Shown piece after piece: positions 6,732 to 14,784 of a stretch of 38,224 bases of DNA. Under the pieces are notes generated by a model. It saw nothing but the letters and a program-made list of their open reading frames with translations. It made no database searches and had not been told where the DNA came from. Within the stretch, counting starts at the first letter, position 1; every line of letters starts with the position of its first letter. The translations under genes and the position numbers were made by a program. Location of the stretch: IMG/VR virus record IMGVR_UViG_3300037069_000529, positions 1 to 38,224 of that record; one strand, written 5' to 3'. Origin of the DNA: a virus.

Positions 6732-7511
6732 ATGAGCAATTATAATAACCTATCGGTAAGTAACGGCAGTGGTGACGCGTCACTCATGCACCTACAAAGC
6801 AACCGCGCTGTTGGCGCTACCGTCTTCACTGTAGACAGCGTTACGAACGTTCCAAACTTCTTTATCGCTACTGCCGGTACTTTGTTGCCTACTGGTTTTA
6901 TCGACCCCTCAACGAAGACTGACTTCTTCGGTCACGTCTCAGGAGCTACCCTGATACTCGACGCACTCTGCCCCGGTAGCGCCGACACCGGCAACACGTC
7001 GGGACAGGTCGTCGTCATCAAGCCGAACAGCGAATGGGCTAACCTCGTCGCACAGTTCGTCAAGAATGCCTCCGGCAACGGTACGCCAGAGAACATGACG
7101 GCCGCTACGCTTACGGCAAACGATCTCGAGACCGCCACCATGAAAGCAACGGGCACCGTTGAGTTCGACGGCCTAGTAAAGGTCGTCGGCGCGTCTTACA
7201 GCGTCGCTCAGTCAGTCGCCAGCGTTGACGCCTCGGGCAACATCACGCCGAACGCTCAGGTGTTCCGTGTCACCGCACTCGCGGCGAACGCGACGGTACA
7301 GGTTCCAAGCTTCGCAGCCCAAGACGGTATGACAGGCGAGCTACGCCTATCTGACAACGGCACCGGTCGCACCCTGACGTGGGCCGCTGGCTGGAAGCCG
7401 ATCGGATTAACGCTACCGACTACGACGAACGGCTACGCTTTCACGTATGTCTCTTACGAGTACAGCGCAAGCGATAGTAAATGGCACGTAACCGGCGTGG
7501 CTAGGGCATAG
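6732..7511 (+). CDS. Virion surface or tail-fibre-associated protein
   Basis: 259 aa, rich in Thr, Ser, Gly, Ala and Val with predicted beta structure throughout. The first 90 residues resemble an attachment module (ATVFTVDSVTNVPNFFIATAG, a pattern frequent at the start of phage tail proteins). The C-terminal part (NAQVFRVTALAANATVQVPS to WKPIGLTLPTTTNGYAFTYVSYEYSASDSKWHVTGV) is a beta-sandwich type seen at fibre tips. AAGGAATAACAAAA precedes the ATG. The role, host contact or capsid decoration, is inferred from composition and place. Confidence 0.65.
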   Translation: MSNYNNLSVSNGSGDASLMHLQSNRAVGATVFTVDSVTNVPNFFIATAGTLLPTGFIDPSTKTDFFGHVSGATLILDALCPGSADTGNTSGQVVVIKPNSEWANLVAQFVKNASGNGTPENMTAATLTANDLETATMKATGTVEFDGLVKVVGASYSVAQSVASVDASGNITPNAQVFRVTALAANATVQVPSFAAQDGMTGELRLSDNGTGRTLTWAAGWKPIGLTLPTTTNGYAFTYVSYEYSASDSKWHVTGVARA

Positions 7512-7521
7512 GGTCTGAGCC

Positions 7522-8217
7522 ATGTCTACTTGGTCCCGCACATATAGTAACGGTAGTTACTATCCCAATTGGCACCTCGACTTAGACTACACTTTAAATT
7601 CCCAAAACTCAGCTGCAAATACCTCGAACATCAGTCTCCACCTCTATACTTGGGCCGACAGCGGGGCCTACTCGCAGAGCGGGTTATGGGACCCCCGTAT
7701 CTACCTGAACGGCAACCAAGTCGCCGGTAGCCAGCAGAACCGCGGTGTCTCTGGCTCAGGCCGAGTAGATATGGCGGACTGGCAAGGTGATGTTGGTCAC
7801 GACGCCAACGGCAACCTGACGATCAATATTGGCGACTACATGAACGCCCCAGTGAACGAGGCCACGACGGCCTCGATCAACTGGACACTGCCGCAAATCC
7901 CCCGGTACGCCAATATCGATGGCGGACCAAATTTTGATGACGTAACCGACGAATGGATTAGGGTGGCGTGGCACGCTGACCGCTCGGTGGATTATGTCAC
8001 GTGGTGGAGCAACGCCTACGACGGAGGTGCACACCATGATACGCCAGCCAGCGGGCAAGGTTGGTTCTACGCTGACCTCCATAACTTGAAATCAAATACT
8101 CAGTATGACTTTATAGTAGCCGTAAGGAACGCAGCCAGCGGACTTTGGACACAGAGTGGTACGGCTTATGCGACGACGAAAGCACAAAACAACATAATGG
8201 GGAAAAGGATTTTATAA
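7522..8217 (+). CDS. Adhesin-like protein: DUF859-like region plus fibronectin type III domain
   Basis: 231 aa. Residues 1-125 (WSRTYSNGSYYPNWHLDLDY, LNGNQVAG, GHDANGNLTINIGDYM) resemble the DUF859 type found in streptococcal phage tail proteins. Residues about 130-225 form a fibronectin III-like domain (VTDEWIRVAWHADRSVDYVTWW, LHNLKSNTQYDFIVAVRNAASG). Such domains bind sugars or cell-wall polymers. It overlaps the next gene by one base (TAATG), in a run of coupled fibre genes. Confidence 0.7.
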   Translation: MSTWSRTYSNGSYYPNWHLDLDYTLNSQNSAANTSNISLHLYTWADSGAYSQSGLWDPRIYLNGNQVAGSQQNRGVSGSGRVDMADWQGDVGHDANGNLTINIGDYMNAPVNEATTASINWTLPQIPRYANIDGGPNFDDVTDEWIRVAWHADRSVDYVTWWSNAYDGGAHHDTPASGQGWFYADLHNLKSNTQYDFIVAVRNAASGLWTQSGTAYATTKAQNNIMGKRIL

Positions 8218-8609
8218 TGGACGCTACGAGGATAATAGAGCTAGCCATAGGGGGAGCTGGAGCGCTTGCTCTATTCTGGTCAGGTTTTAAGGGTAATCTA
8301 AGTAACGATACGATCAGGTTAATGAAAGCGAATAAGCAAGCGCAGGACGACGCTATCGCAATCCTCCGCGCGGAGCTGACTGAACATGAGCGGGACGCCA
8401 AAGATCGCGACGGCAAGCTATCTCACCTTACTGGTCAGGTACAAACCTTAAAGGATATTCCACTGGCGCAGATCGCCAAGAGCCTTGAGATCGTCAGCCA
8501 GACCCACCTTGATATGCAATCATTCTTGAAAGAGCACCAAGATAACGCGGTCGTCCTAGCCGATCGTATCTCGGATAAAATAATTAAATCACTCAAGGAG
8601 AAGAAGTAA
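8217..8609 (+). CDS. Membrane-anchored coiled-coil protein
   Basis: 130 aa from the ATG at 8217; an earlier in-frame start would run into the previous gene. One N-terminal membrane helix (IIELAIGGAGALALFWSGF, residues 6-24) is followed by a long charged helix with heptad-like spacing (RLMKANKQAQDDAIAILRAELTEHERDAKD) to the end. The layout resembles small phage membrane proteins of lysis or tail-associated type. The function is unknown. It is coupled to both neighbours through TAATG overlaps inside the fibre cluster. Confidence 0.7.
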   Translation: MDATRIIELAIGGAGALALFWSGFKGNLSNDTIRLMKANKQAQDDAIAILRAELTEHERDAKDRDGKLSHLTGQVQTLKDIPLAQIAKSLEIVSQTHLDMQSFLKEHQDNAVVLADRISDKIIKSLKEKK

Positions 8610-8998
8610 TGGCAGTATCAATCGATTTCCCAAGAGGCGACGCAATCACGCATACGTTCAGTATGCCAGCCGACGCGTGGAGTTCAGGTGGCAAGCTACG
8701 CTTCATGGCGAAGCCTGCGATCGATGACGACAATACGGACGCCACAGCGGTCATTACACAGGAATGGGACGACAGCGTGGTAACAGACGCTACTATCAAC
8801 GGTGTCACCTATAAGAAATACACCTGCTATTTTCCACCGAGCGCGACCAACAGTATCATAAGCAACGGTGCCGCAAGCGCTAATTACGTCGGTGAGTTCC
8901 AGTGGGTCAGCCAAGCCGGTGTTCCTACGACATTCCCACCAAACGACCCTAAGCTAACTGTCACCGTTTACTTCGATATTATCCGGGAGACTAACTAA
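8609..8998 (+). CDS. Fibre-module protein, BppU-N-terminal-like
   Basis: 129 aa, beta-rich. The sequence [31 protein letters not shown] and a final [15 protein letters not shown] are the pattern of small proteins that precede fibre genes and resemble the N-terminal attachment domain of lactococcal upper-baseplate proteins. It probably links or chaperones the collagen-like fibre encoded one base downstream. Overlap TAATG with the gene before. Confidence 0.6.
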   Translation: MAVSIDFPRGDAITHTFSMPADAWSSGGKLRFMAKPAIDDDNTDATAVITQEWDDSVVTDATINGVTYKKYTCYFPPSATNSIISNGAASANYVGEFQWVSQAGVPTTFPPNDPKLTVTVYFDIIRETN

Positions 8999-8999
8999 A

Positions 9000-10256
9000 A
9001 TGGCTGATGTCGTCATAACTACCGCCGGTGGCACAGCTGCTACCGTTACCGCTGGAACAACGGCAGCGATATTAGTTGACGGCGCACTCCGCGGACCACA
9101 GGGCAACCCGGGTCCCGCCGGTCCTAGCGGACCACAAGGCCCTGCCGGTATTCCCGGTCCTGTTGGCCCTGCCGGTGCACCCGGCTCTACCGGTGCCGCC
9201 TCAACCGTACCCGGGCCTCAGGGTCCCGTTGGTCCGACCGGCCCCGCCGGTCCTGCTGGCCCACAGGGTGCCGCTTCAACGGTCGCCGGGCCACAAGGAC
9301 CTGCTGGCCCCGCCGGTCCTGCCGGTCCTCAAGGGGCGGCTTCGACTGTGGCTGGACCGACCGGTCCGGCAGGTCCGACTGGACCGCAAGGTGCGACTGG
9401 TCCTGCTGGCCCTGCAGCGACTGTTGCCGTAGGGACGACCACGACAGGTGCAGCCGGTTCATCAGCCAGCGTCACGAACTCTGGCACGTCTTCGGCCGCT
9501 ACCTTCAACTTCACCGTCCCACAGGGTGCGACTGGTGCCACGGGAGCCACTGGTCCTGCTGGCCCAGCGGGACCGACCGGACCAACGGGTGCGACAGGTC
9601 CTCAGGGCACAGCCGGAGCAACCGGCCCTACAGGACCGACCGGACCAGCTGGTGCTAACGGCCAAGGCGTCCCGACTGGTGGTACGGCGAACCAAGTCCT
9701 CGCTAAGATCGACGCCACGGACTACAACACGCAGTGGGTGACACCTGCTGAGGAGTGGACGCTCCTTGCCGAGATAAAGTCGGGAACTAACACGAGCTAC
9801 GTTGTCCCTAATGCCCTCGACATTGACGTTTCCGCCTACCGAGAAATCCGTATCGAGGGTATCGCTACTCCACAGAATAATAACCCAACGAACGCAGCCT
9901 TTACTCCCTGTATTCGTTTTAATAACGCCAAGGCCGATTATTACGGCGTGGTCTATAATGACAGCGCAAACTTCTATGCTAATTCCGAGCCATTCATGCG
10001 CCTAATTCGTTCCGGCGGGTCCGTGAACCAATTTCAGCATCGTATCAGCCTTGCGGGCATTTTCAATGCCGTTGTCGGACAGGGAACGTGGCCTAGCCCG
10101 ACCGCTGCACGCAACACTACCATGTCGGGGGTATGGCAACCGGCCACCCGCGTCGCCGTCACGAGTTTGCAATTTGGTGACTGGATCTACAGTCCCACTA
10201 ATGGGTATTTCTATACTGGCAGTAATACCTATGTCCAGATATGGGGTAAAGCATAA
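9000..10256 (+). CDS. Collagen-like tail fibre
   Basis: 418 aa. An N-terminal attachment segment (residues 1-31) leads into two blocks of Gly-X-Y triplets (about residues 32-140 and 178-222), rich in GPAGPxGPQ, broken by AAST(V)AG interruptions and a Ser/Thr-rich linker. A hinge, [20 protein letters not shown], common before phage fibre tips, is followed by a C-terminal globular domain of about 170 residues ([20 protein letters not shown] to YVQIWGKA) that is probably the receptor-binding head. Collagen-like triple helices in phage fibres form stiff trimeric rods. The G+C-rich triplet coding makes 9090-9660 internally repetitive. Confidence 0.85.
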   Translation: MADVVITTAGGTAATVTAGTTAAILVDGALRGPQGNPGPAGPSGPQGPAGIPGPVGPAGAPGSTGAASTVPGPQGPVGPTGPAGPAGPQGAASTVAGPQGPAGPAGPAGPQGAASTVAGPTGPAGPTGPQGATGPAGPAATVAVGTTTTGAAGSSASVTNSGTSSAATFNFTVPQGATGATGATGPAGPAGPTGPTGATGPQGTAGATGPTGPTGPAGANGQGVPTGGTANQVLAKIDATDYNTQWVTPAEEWTLLAEIKSGTNTSYVVPNALDIDVSAYREIRIEGIATPQNNNPTNAAFTPCIRFNNAKADYYGVVYNDSANFYANSEPFMRLIRSGGSVNQFQHRISLAGIFNAVVGQGTWPSPTAARNTTMSGVWQPATRVAVTSLQFGDWIYSPTNGYFYTGSNTYVQIWGKA

Positions 10257-10283
10257 TGATAGCCACGAAAACATAGCTATCAT
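10256..10283 (+). other. Intercistronic stem-loop without U tract
   Basis: ATGATAGC (10256-10263) and GCTATCAT (10276-10283) form a perfect 8-bp stem with a 12-nt loop just after the collagen-like fibre stop and before AAGGAG of the next gene. With no T run it is unlikely to terminate; it may protect or process mRNA. Confidence 0.5.
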
Positions 10284-10309
10284 CAACCAATATAATTAAG
10301 GAGTCAATT

Positions 10310-10645
10310 ATGACTGTAGTATCAGGAACAACCGAACAAGCACCGGACGTGCTTACCCACACATCACCAGCTGACACGACTGCCACCGGACAGTATGCAG
10401 GAAAGGCTGACACGTTCGCCCTCGTGTCCTACACGAACACCGGCAACGTCAACCAGACCGTCACGCTGAGCACTTCTGCCCTCTATAACGTCGATAGCGC
10501 GAGCGCCACGTTCGATGACAACGGCACCAGCACTATCACGCTGACGCCAAACCAGTCGGCCAACGCGACACTGAAACTGACACCACGTAACCTCGTCGGG
10601 GTCAACTACTCTGTTACCGTTGACGACGTGTGGGCGAAAGCCTAG
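10310..10645 (+). CDS. Small beta-sandwich virion protein, unknown function
   Basis: 111 aa with a strong ribosome site (AAGGAG). Thr/Ser/Asn/Val-rich beta sequence with an Ig-like rhythm (TFALVSYTNTGNVNQTVTLSTS, TLKLTPRNLVGVNYSVTV). Last gene of the fibre cluster, followed at once by a terminator. A capsid decoration or fibre accessory is possible; no family recognised. Confidence 0.65.
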   Translation: MTVVSGTTEQAPDVLTHTSPADTTATGQYAGKADTFALVSYTNTGNVNQTVTLSTSALYNVDSASATFDDNGTSTITLTPNQSANATLKLTPRNLVGVNYSVTVDDVWAKA

Positions 10646-10650
10646 CTACC

Positions 10651-10677
10651 AAGGGGCGGTTCTTCCGCCCCTTTTAT
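10651..10677 (+). terminator. Rho-independent terminator after the fibre operon
   Basis: AAGGGGCGG (10651-10659), loop TTCTT, CCGCCCCTT (10665-10673) followed by T-rich sequence. A 9-bp G+C-rich stem, plus strand, directly after the 10310-10645 gene. It separates the capsid/fibre transcript from the lysis transcript. Confidence 0.9.
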
Positions 10678-10702
10678 TGCTATAGGGATAAATGCGCCGA
10701 AC

Positions 10703-10711
10703 TGTTATAAT
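10703..10711 (+). promoter_or_regulatory. Extended -10 promoter for the lysis genes
   Basis: TGT followed by perfect TATAAT (10706-10711). The -35 region 17 bp upstream (TAGGGA) is poor, as is common with extended -10 promoters. AAGGGG lies 7 nt before the endolysin ATG at 10735. Confidence 0.6.
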
Positions 10712-10734
10712 GCAAAACATAAGGGGAACGCAAA

Positions 10735-11676
10735 ATGTCAATGAATTTTATCGACGTTGCTAGCTATCAAGCGCCGCTTGATCTACGTAATGTCAATTAC
10801 GACGGAGTGGCGATCAAAGCCACCGAGGGTAACAACTACGTGAACCCGTATTGCGATACGCATTACCAAGAGGCCAAGAGCCAAGGGAAGAAGCGCGCGG
10901 TCTACCACTTCTACGACTTCGGGATAGACCCTGTTACACAGGCTAATTACTTCGTCGATAACTGCGCCGGGTATATCCGCGACGCTGTTTTCGTGCTCGA
11001 CTGGGAGGGTTCTGGTGTCGCTGACGTGGGCCAAGCGCTCGCCTTTTTGCAGCAGGTAGAAGCCCGCACAGGGGTAAAACCAGCGATCTACATGTCGCAG
11101 TGGGTTGAGAACACCTACGACTGGTCGCCGGTGGTCAACAATAACAACGGGCTATGGATAGCCTGTTACTCGAATTGGGAGATCAACAACCATGCCCATG
11201 ATTGGGATATGTCAAATGCAGGCCAAGCGCCTAATGTTACGCATTGGTCGTTCTACTTTATGTGGCAGTGGACCTCGACAGGTTTTCTCAGTGGCTACAC
11301 TGGCAACCTCGACTGTGATATTGCATTCGTCACGCCTGAGGCGTGGGACGCTTACGCTGGTGTCCAAGCACCTGCCGCTGCTCCTGAGACAACTACGACG
11401 ACTACCACAACAACCACGACTACTGAAGCGCCGACTACTACTACTACGACGACGGTGGCTCCTGTGGAGCCTGAACCGACGACTACGGAAGCTCCAAGCA
11501 CTACGACAACTACCACTAGTCCCCAACCTGCTATCGCTACCACAACAAGTGCGCCTCAGGTCACAGGGGCTACGACAACTGGAGCGCCTCAGGAAGCTGA
11601 ATGGCAAACTTGGGGTCAATGGATAGGGCAGTTGATTAAAGCATTAATAGAAAGGTTACAAGGAAAAAAGAGATGA
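10735..11676 (+). CDS. Endolysin: GH25 lysozyme with Thr-rich linker
   Basis: 313 aa. Residues 1-205 form a glycoside hydrolase family 25 (muramidase) domain: DVASYQ (Asp7), VAIKATEG, and VLDWEG with the catalytic pair Asp89 and Glu91, then FMWQWTSTGFLSGYTG and LDCDIAF. It cleaves peptidoglycan glycan strands at lysis. Residues 218-282 are a low-complexity linker with Thr runs up to 12 long separated by Pro/Glu/Ala, encoded with mixed Thr codons. The end (EWQTWGQWIGQLIKALIERL) is a probable amphipathic helix that could bind membrane or wall. There is no signal peptide, so export depends on the holin encoded next. Confidence 0.93.
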   Translation: MSMNFIDVASYQAPLDLRNVNYDGVAIKATEGNNYVNPYCDTHYQEAKSQGKKRAVYHFYDFGIDPVTQANYFVDNCAGYIRDAVFVLDWEGSGVADVGQALAFLQQVEARTGVKPAIYMSQWVENTYDWSPVVNNNNGLWIACYSNWEINNHAHDWDMSNAGQAPNVTHWSFYFMWQWTSTGFLSGYTGNLDCDIAFVTPEAWDAYAGVQAPAAAPETTTTTTTTTTTTEAPTTTTTTTVAPVEPEPTTTEAPSTTTTTTSPQPAIATTTSAPQVTGATTTGAPQEAEWQTWGQWIGQLIKALIERLQGKKR

Positions 11677-11918
11677 TTGACGCAAACTTATTTATCGGAG
11701 CTGTTATAGTTGCTCTCGTACAAGCTATCAAAGAGGTATTCCCCGGCGTACAGGGTGCCATCACGACGATCGTAGCGGCTCTCGTAGGTGCACTGATCGC
11801 ATTACTTGCCCCTCATATCGGCGTCGTATCCGTCAGCATTGCTATGGGCGTCCTTGACGGCTTAGCTGCCGCCGGTGTCCATACTGTTGTGACAAATTCC
11901 ACTACACCAAAAAGCTAG
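11673..11918 (+). CDS. Holin
   Basis: 81 aa, overlapping the endolysin stop as ATGA. Hydrophobic segments at about 6-22 (LFIGAVIVALVQAIKEV), 30-47 (TTIVAALVGALIALLAPH) and a weaker 49-65 make two or three membrane helices with few charges, typical of small holins. It should form the inner-membrane hole that releases the endolysin. Confidence 0.8.
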   Translation: MIDANLFIGAVIVALVQAIKEVFPGVQGAITTIVAALVGALIALLAPHIGVVSVSIAMGVLDGLAAAGVHTVVTNSTTPKS

Positions 11919-11932
11919 TGTATAATACAGAC

Positions 11933-11964
11933 AAAGCCCGGACTGCCTGCGTTTCGGGCTTTTT
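11933..11964 (+). terminator. Rho-independent terminator after holin
   Basis: AAAGCCCG (11933-11940), 14-nt loop, CGGGCTTT (11955-11962) and a run of five T. Plus strand, 14 bp beyond the holin stop. Confidence 0.85.
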
Positions 11965-11972
11965 ACTTGGAA

Positions 11973-12016
11973 AAAAAATAATCCAGTGGTCTCGCAGTAC
12001 CACTGGATTATTTTTT
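11973..12016. terminator. Strong bidirectional terminator between convergent operons
   Basis: A perfect 18-bp inverted repeat: the left arm (11973-11990) starts with A6 and ends CCAGTGGT, the right arm (11999-12016) starts ACCACTGG and ends T6, loop CTCGCAGT. A and T runs at the two ends make it work on both strands: for the lysis operon (backup of 11933-11964) and for the long minus-strand early operon arriving from the right. Confidence 0.92.
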
Positions 12017-12029
12017 GCAAATGTATGGA

Positions 12030-12098
12030 CACTGGCGACCCGACCTGAGCCGGTGACATTGCGCTGGTCATGTCCAGCGATTGAACGCCTCGTGCGTT
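12030..12098. other. Three consecutive hairpins in the 3' region of the early operon
   Basis: Gene-free stretch with three stems in a row: CACTGGC/GCCGGTG (12030-12036 with 12049-12055, one G-T pair), CGCTGG/CCAGCG (12062-12067 with 12074-12079) and AACGC/GCGTT (12084-12088 with 12094-12098). On the minus strand this lies between the ParB-like gene stop and the terminator. It could be a structured 3' RNA or small RNA. It is not a recognisable tRNA: loop sizes are wrong and no TTCRA loop is present. Confidence 0.5.
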
Positions 12099-12113
12099 GC
12101 CGCCAATCTTGTA

Positions 12114-12902
12114 TTAGTATAATCGTTTTTGTGTTTTACTTTGGAAGTTATATACGTCCTCTATCGAGCGGAGGCAGGTGCGGACCGCCGCTGCGGGACG
12201 GAATAACTCGCGAGCACTTTCGCGATCTAGCTTACTGAGAAACAAATCGTAATCGAAGTTCTCGCTATCTTTGAACAACCCCAATAGCGAGTGAGCCATC
12301 GGTGCATTCATTTTAACATTTGTTTTATCGATTATCTCCTGCAAACGCGAGAGTGCCCAGTTGGCCTCGGCCTCGTCCTCGACGAAGAACTCGCCGCGTC
12401 GAAAATCTAGGTCCAACTGGTGTCGCTGACCGCCAGCTAGGTAGACACGAATAATGCTTGGTGCAATCTTCGGGTACCGGTTGACGTACTCAAGGAATAT
12501 CTTATAATCATCTCGACCGCTCTCGGAGTAGCTGCGAGCAAAGTCCAACAGGGTCCAGCGTCGCTGGGTGAAGTTTAATACGCGCGTTTCATCGAGCGTC
12601 GCGCCGGGCGTCACAATGTAATACAGGGGAACGCCAAGCTCTTGGGCCGCCAGTCGTCGGTGTTGGCCGTCGATGATGAAAAAGTGCTCGTTTACTTGGA
12701 TTGGGCTACTCGGTAGAAGCTGTGGGTCGGCCTCCATGCTGCGCTTCAGGCGCTTCACGTGGTTGTAATCGACCGGACGGTTGCCCGCCATCAGCTTGAA
12801 TTTCAGGTAGTCAGTCGTAACTTGGATTTGTGGAATTTCGATGTCGTTTGCCTGCTGAGGCTGTGTGGCCTCAGCAGGTTTAGTGATTTGTGCCTGCGTC
12901 AT
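12114..12902 (-). CDS. ParB/Sulfiredoxin-fold protein
   Basis: 262 aa. Residues about 20-130 carry the ParB N-terminal fold: IEIPQIQVTTDYLKF, PVDYNHVKRLKRSMEAD and the signature IIDGQHRRLAAQELG (76-90), which in ParB/Srx proteins forms the nucleotide-binding box. No clear helix-turn-helix of chromosome-type ParB follows; the C-terminal half is helical and unfamiliar. TAGGAG precedes the ATG. It is the last gene of the early operon and there is no ParA. Phage proteins with this fold can be CTP-binding partition factors, nucleases or modification enzymes; which applies is open. Confidence 0.75.
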   Translation of the reverse strand: MTQAQITKPAEATQPQQANDIEIPQIQVTTDYLKFKLMAGNRPVDYNHVKRLKRSMEADPQLLPSSPIQVNEHFFIIDGQHRRLAAQELGVPLYYIVTPGATLDETRVLNFTQRRWTLLDFARSYSESGRDDYKIFLEYVNRYPKIAPSIIRVYLAGGQRHQLDLDFRRGEFFVEDEAEANWALSRLQEIIDKTNVKMNAPMAHSLLGLFKDSENFDYDLFLSKLDRESARELFRPAAAVRTCLRSIEDVYNFQSKTQKRLY

Positions 12903-12917
12903 AGTAGTCTCCTATTA

Positions 12918-13472
12918 CTATTCTGTGGTATCTGGCGCGTCTGGAGCGTCAGCTACCTCGTTAGGTTCATCTGTCAGTGGGTTTATCTTAAACTGCTTCT
13001 GGCCCCAGTTCTTGCCCTCGTTTTTCTTCAGGGTGTAGAAGATGTAGCTGTTTTCGCCGTCTTCGATCTCATACTCGTGCAACGTGCCATCTTCGAGCAA
13101 TAGCTTCACGGCGATCAGGGTATCGTGGGCTGAGTGGCCGCCTAGCCAGTTTGACAGGTAGTTTTCCTCCATGTCTTTCTCTTGCTCGTTGAGCTTCTCG
13201 AACGCATAGGTCAGCGCTTCCTTAAGGTACTCGATCTCCGGGCCGAAGCTCCACGTGAGACCGTCAGCAATGAAGTGAGCGTGCTGGTCCTCTTGGTCCA
13301 TGTCGCTGATGTAGCCGAGGTCAACGGCAGCCCAGATTGCCGTGTTGATGTCGATTGGTCCCATCTGAAACAGTGAGATGATTTCCGGCAGTGTCTTTTC
13401 CGAGTACACCTCCACCAGATATGCAAACTTCTGTGCGTTTTGTTTAATTCGTTCGTTAAATTTATCAGCCAT
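12918..13472 (-). CDS. Early protein of unknown function
   Basis: 184 aa, acidic, soluble. The N-terminal half looks helical (FNERIKQNAQKFAYLVEVY, LFQMGPIDINTAIWAAVDLGYI), with a winged-helix-like rhythm; a long charged helix (YLKEALTYAFEKLNEQEKDMEENYLSNWLGG) follows, then a disordered acidic tail (ADAPDAPDTTE). It overlaps the exonuclease stop as TAATG, so it is co-translated with the recombination genes. No family recognised. Confidence 0.7.
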   Translation of the reverse strand: MADKFNERIKQNAQKFAYLVEVYSEKTLPEIISLFQMGPIDINTAIWAAVDLGYISDMDQEDQHAHFIADGLTWSFGPEIEYLKEALTYAFEKLNEQEKDMEENYLSNWLGGHSAHDTLIAVKLLLEDGTLHEYEIEDGENSYIFYTLKKNEGKNWGQKQFKINPLTDEPNEVADAPDAPDTTE

Positions 13473-14194
13473 TACCAGCCTCCACTTATTTTATTGTTGC
13501 TTGGGTCCATGTAGGCCCCTACTTCTACTCCAGCCGGGACTTCGCCCTTGATTGGGTGCAGGTTCGTCGTCGTGAACGGTTCCGTTACCAGCTTCTCTTG
13601 GAGCGCCTCCTCAAGGTACTCGAAGAACTCCTTGTCTGGCTCGACGCGTATAACGACGAACTGGCGTGTGCTGAAGTTTAGACATACGTAGTCGCACCAC
13701 TTGGCACCGCTAGCGAATAGCTGGCCCTGTATCTGCTTCCAGTGTTTGTCTGGTACGCCCGAGATAAGCACCTCCGTAAAGGTATTATCTTTGACGATTT
13801 TGATTTCTAGCAAGCCGACCATCTCCAGCTTACCATCGGTCTTGCCGACGATGATACGGTCCGGGCTGGCAACGAAGAACTCATTGTACCAGCAGCCACA
13901 CTCGTCGATCGTCCATTCGGGGTGCAGGTCAGCGTACTGCTTGGCCGCAAAGTCCTCATAGTCGGTACCGTCTTGCATGGCTTCGGTGACGTAGGTACTG
14001 AAGCTGACGCCGAACTGTCGCTCGAACATCAGCTCTTTCTCATAATCGAGCCGAGCCTTGAGCGGCTTGCCCGCGCCGGTTTTGGCTTTGCTCACGGCCA
14101 GCCAATCGCTGAGCCGTGAAGCAGTTACCTTACCGAGACGGGCCTGAAACCACTCTGGTGATTTCTGCGGTGCGCCTAAATATTCAAATTCCAT
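13472..14194 (-). CDS. YqaJ/lambda-type exonuclease
   Basis: 240 aa from the ATG at 14194, preceded by AGGGA; the TTG at 14209 lies within the upstream gene and is less likely. The family layout is clear: SPEWFQARLGKVTASRL at residues 12-28, DGTDYEDFAAKQY (Glu80), FFVASPDRII with Asp112, and GLLEIKI with Glu130 and Lys132, forming the metal-dependent PD-(D/E)XK site. A conserved Gln-helix region (KHWKQIQGQLFASGAKWCDYVCL) follows. The enzyme digests 5' strands of duplex ends to feed single-strand annealing. It sits next to a putative ssDNA-binding protein and Sak4, the usual recombination set. Confidence 0.92.
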   Translation of the reverse strand: MEFEYLGAPQKSPEWFQARLGKVTASRLSDWLAVSKAKTGAGKPLKARLDYEKELMFERQFGVSFSTYVTEAMQDGTDYEDFAAKQYADLHPEWTIDECGCWYNEFFVASPDRIIVGKTDGKLEMVGLLEIKIVKDNTFTEVLISGVPDKHWKQIQGQLFASGAKWCDYVCLNFSTRQFVVIRVEPDKEFFEYLEEALQEKLVTEPFTTTNLHPIKGEVPAGVEVGAYMDPSNNKISGGW

Positions 14195-14202
14195 CTCAGT
14201 CC

Positions 14203-14781
14203 CTACCAACTCTTAGGAATACCGGTAGCGCCCTCGCTAGGGAATGGCTCAGAACCGGGGAAAATCTTATCGACGTTTGACTTGGTGATCTGGTCGTCTT
14301 TCGGCATGAGTTCAGGGCGCTCTTTCGGCTCATAACCGTAGACGTTCTTGTTGATCGATGGACGGGTTGAGCCGTCAGCTGCGGTGTAGGTACGAGTTGG
14401 GTCAGGGTACTTCGTGAACCAGCACTCACCGCCGACCAGCTTCTCAGACAGGGTAGCTACCAGCTCCTCTGTGCTTTTCACGGCGTCGATAGTGGCGCGG
14501 GCTTCCTCTTTCTTATCCTCAGGCGCATTGTGGACGTAAATCTGGCGCAGAACGTTGAATGAGTAGTTAGCCGCCTTATCGGTCGTGAACCAGACGCGAG
14601 CGGTATCTTCTTCTTCGTTCGGGCCGAGCACCGTCACCTCGACGTACTCCTTACCGTTTTCTGGGTCGTCGTCGGTGAAGCCCTGCTCAATGAAGCCGAT
14701 CTGAACCTTGTGGCGGCCAAAACCGAGCCAGTTATTGTCGCTAAACTCTTTCACTTCTTTTGTCTCATCTGTAAATTTCAT
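14203..14781 (-). CDS. Putative ssDNA-binding / recombination accessory protein
   Basis: 192 aa with a good ribosome site (AAGGAG). Beta-rich first half (NNWLGFGRHKVQIGFIEQGFTDDDPENGKEYVEVTVLG, cut here by acidic loops), helical middle and a disordered Pro/Lys/Glu end with an aromatic tip (GIPKSW). In phages with YqaJ nuclease and Sak4-like ATPase, the gene in this place usually codes for an OB-fold ssDNA-binding protein. No diagnostic motif is visible; assignment is by context. Confidence 0.55.
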   Translation of the reverse strand: MKFTDETKEVKEFSDNNWLGFGRHKVQIGFIEQGFTDDDPENGKEYVEVTVLGPNEEEDTARVWFTTDKAANYSFNVLRQIYVHNAPEDKKEEARATIDAVKSTEELVATLSEKLVGGECWFTKYPDPTRTYTAADGSTRPSINKNVYGYEPKERPELMPKDDQITKSNVDKIFPGSEPFPSEGATGIPKSW

Positions 14782-14784
14782 AGG

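Noticed and set aside
9090-9660. Tandem repeat array or CRISPR-like structure
   Set aside because: The periodicity is that of Gly-X-Y codons in the collagen-like fibre; no constant repeat with variable spacers.
12030-12098. Possible tRNA or tmRNA-like gene because of three consecutive hairpins
   Set aside because: No TTCRA T-loop, no 7-nt anticodon loop and no acceptor stem pairing on either strand.
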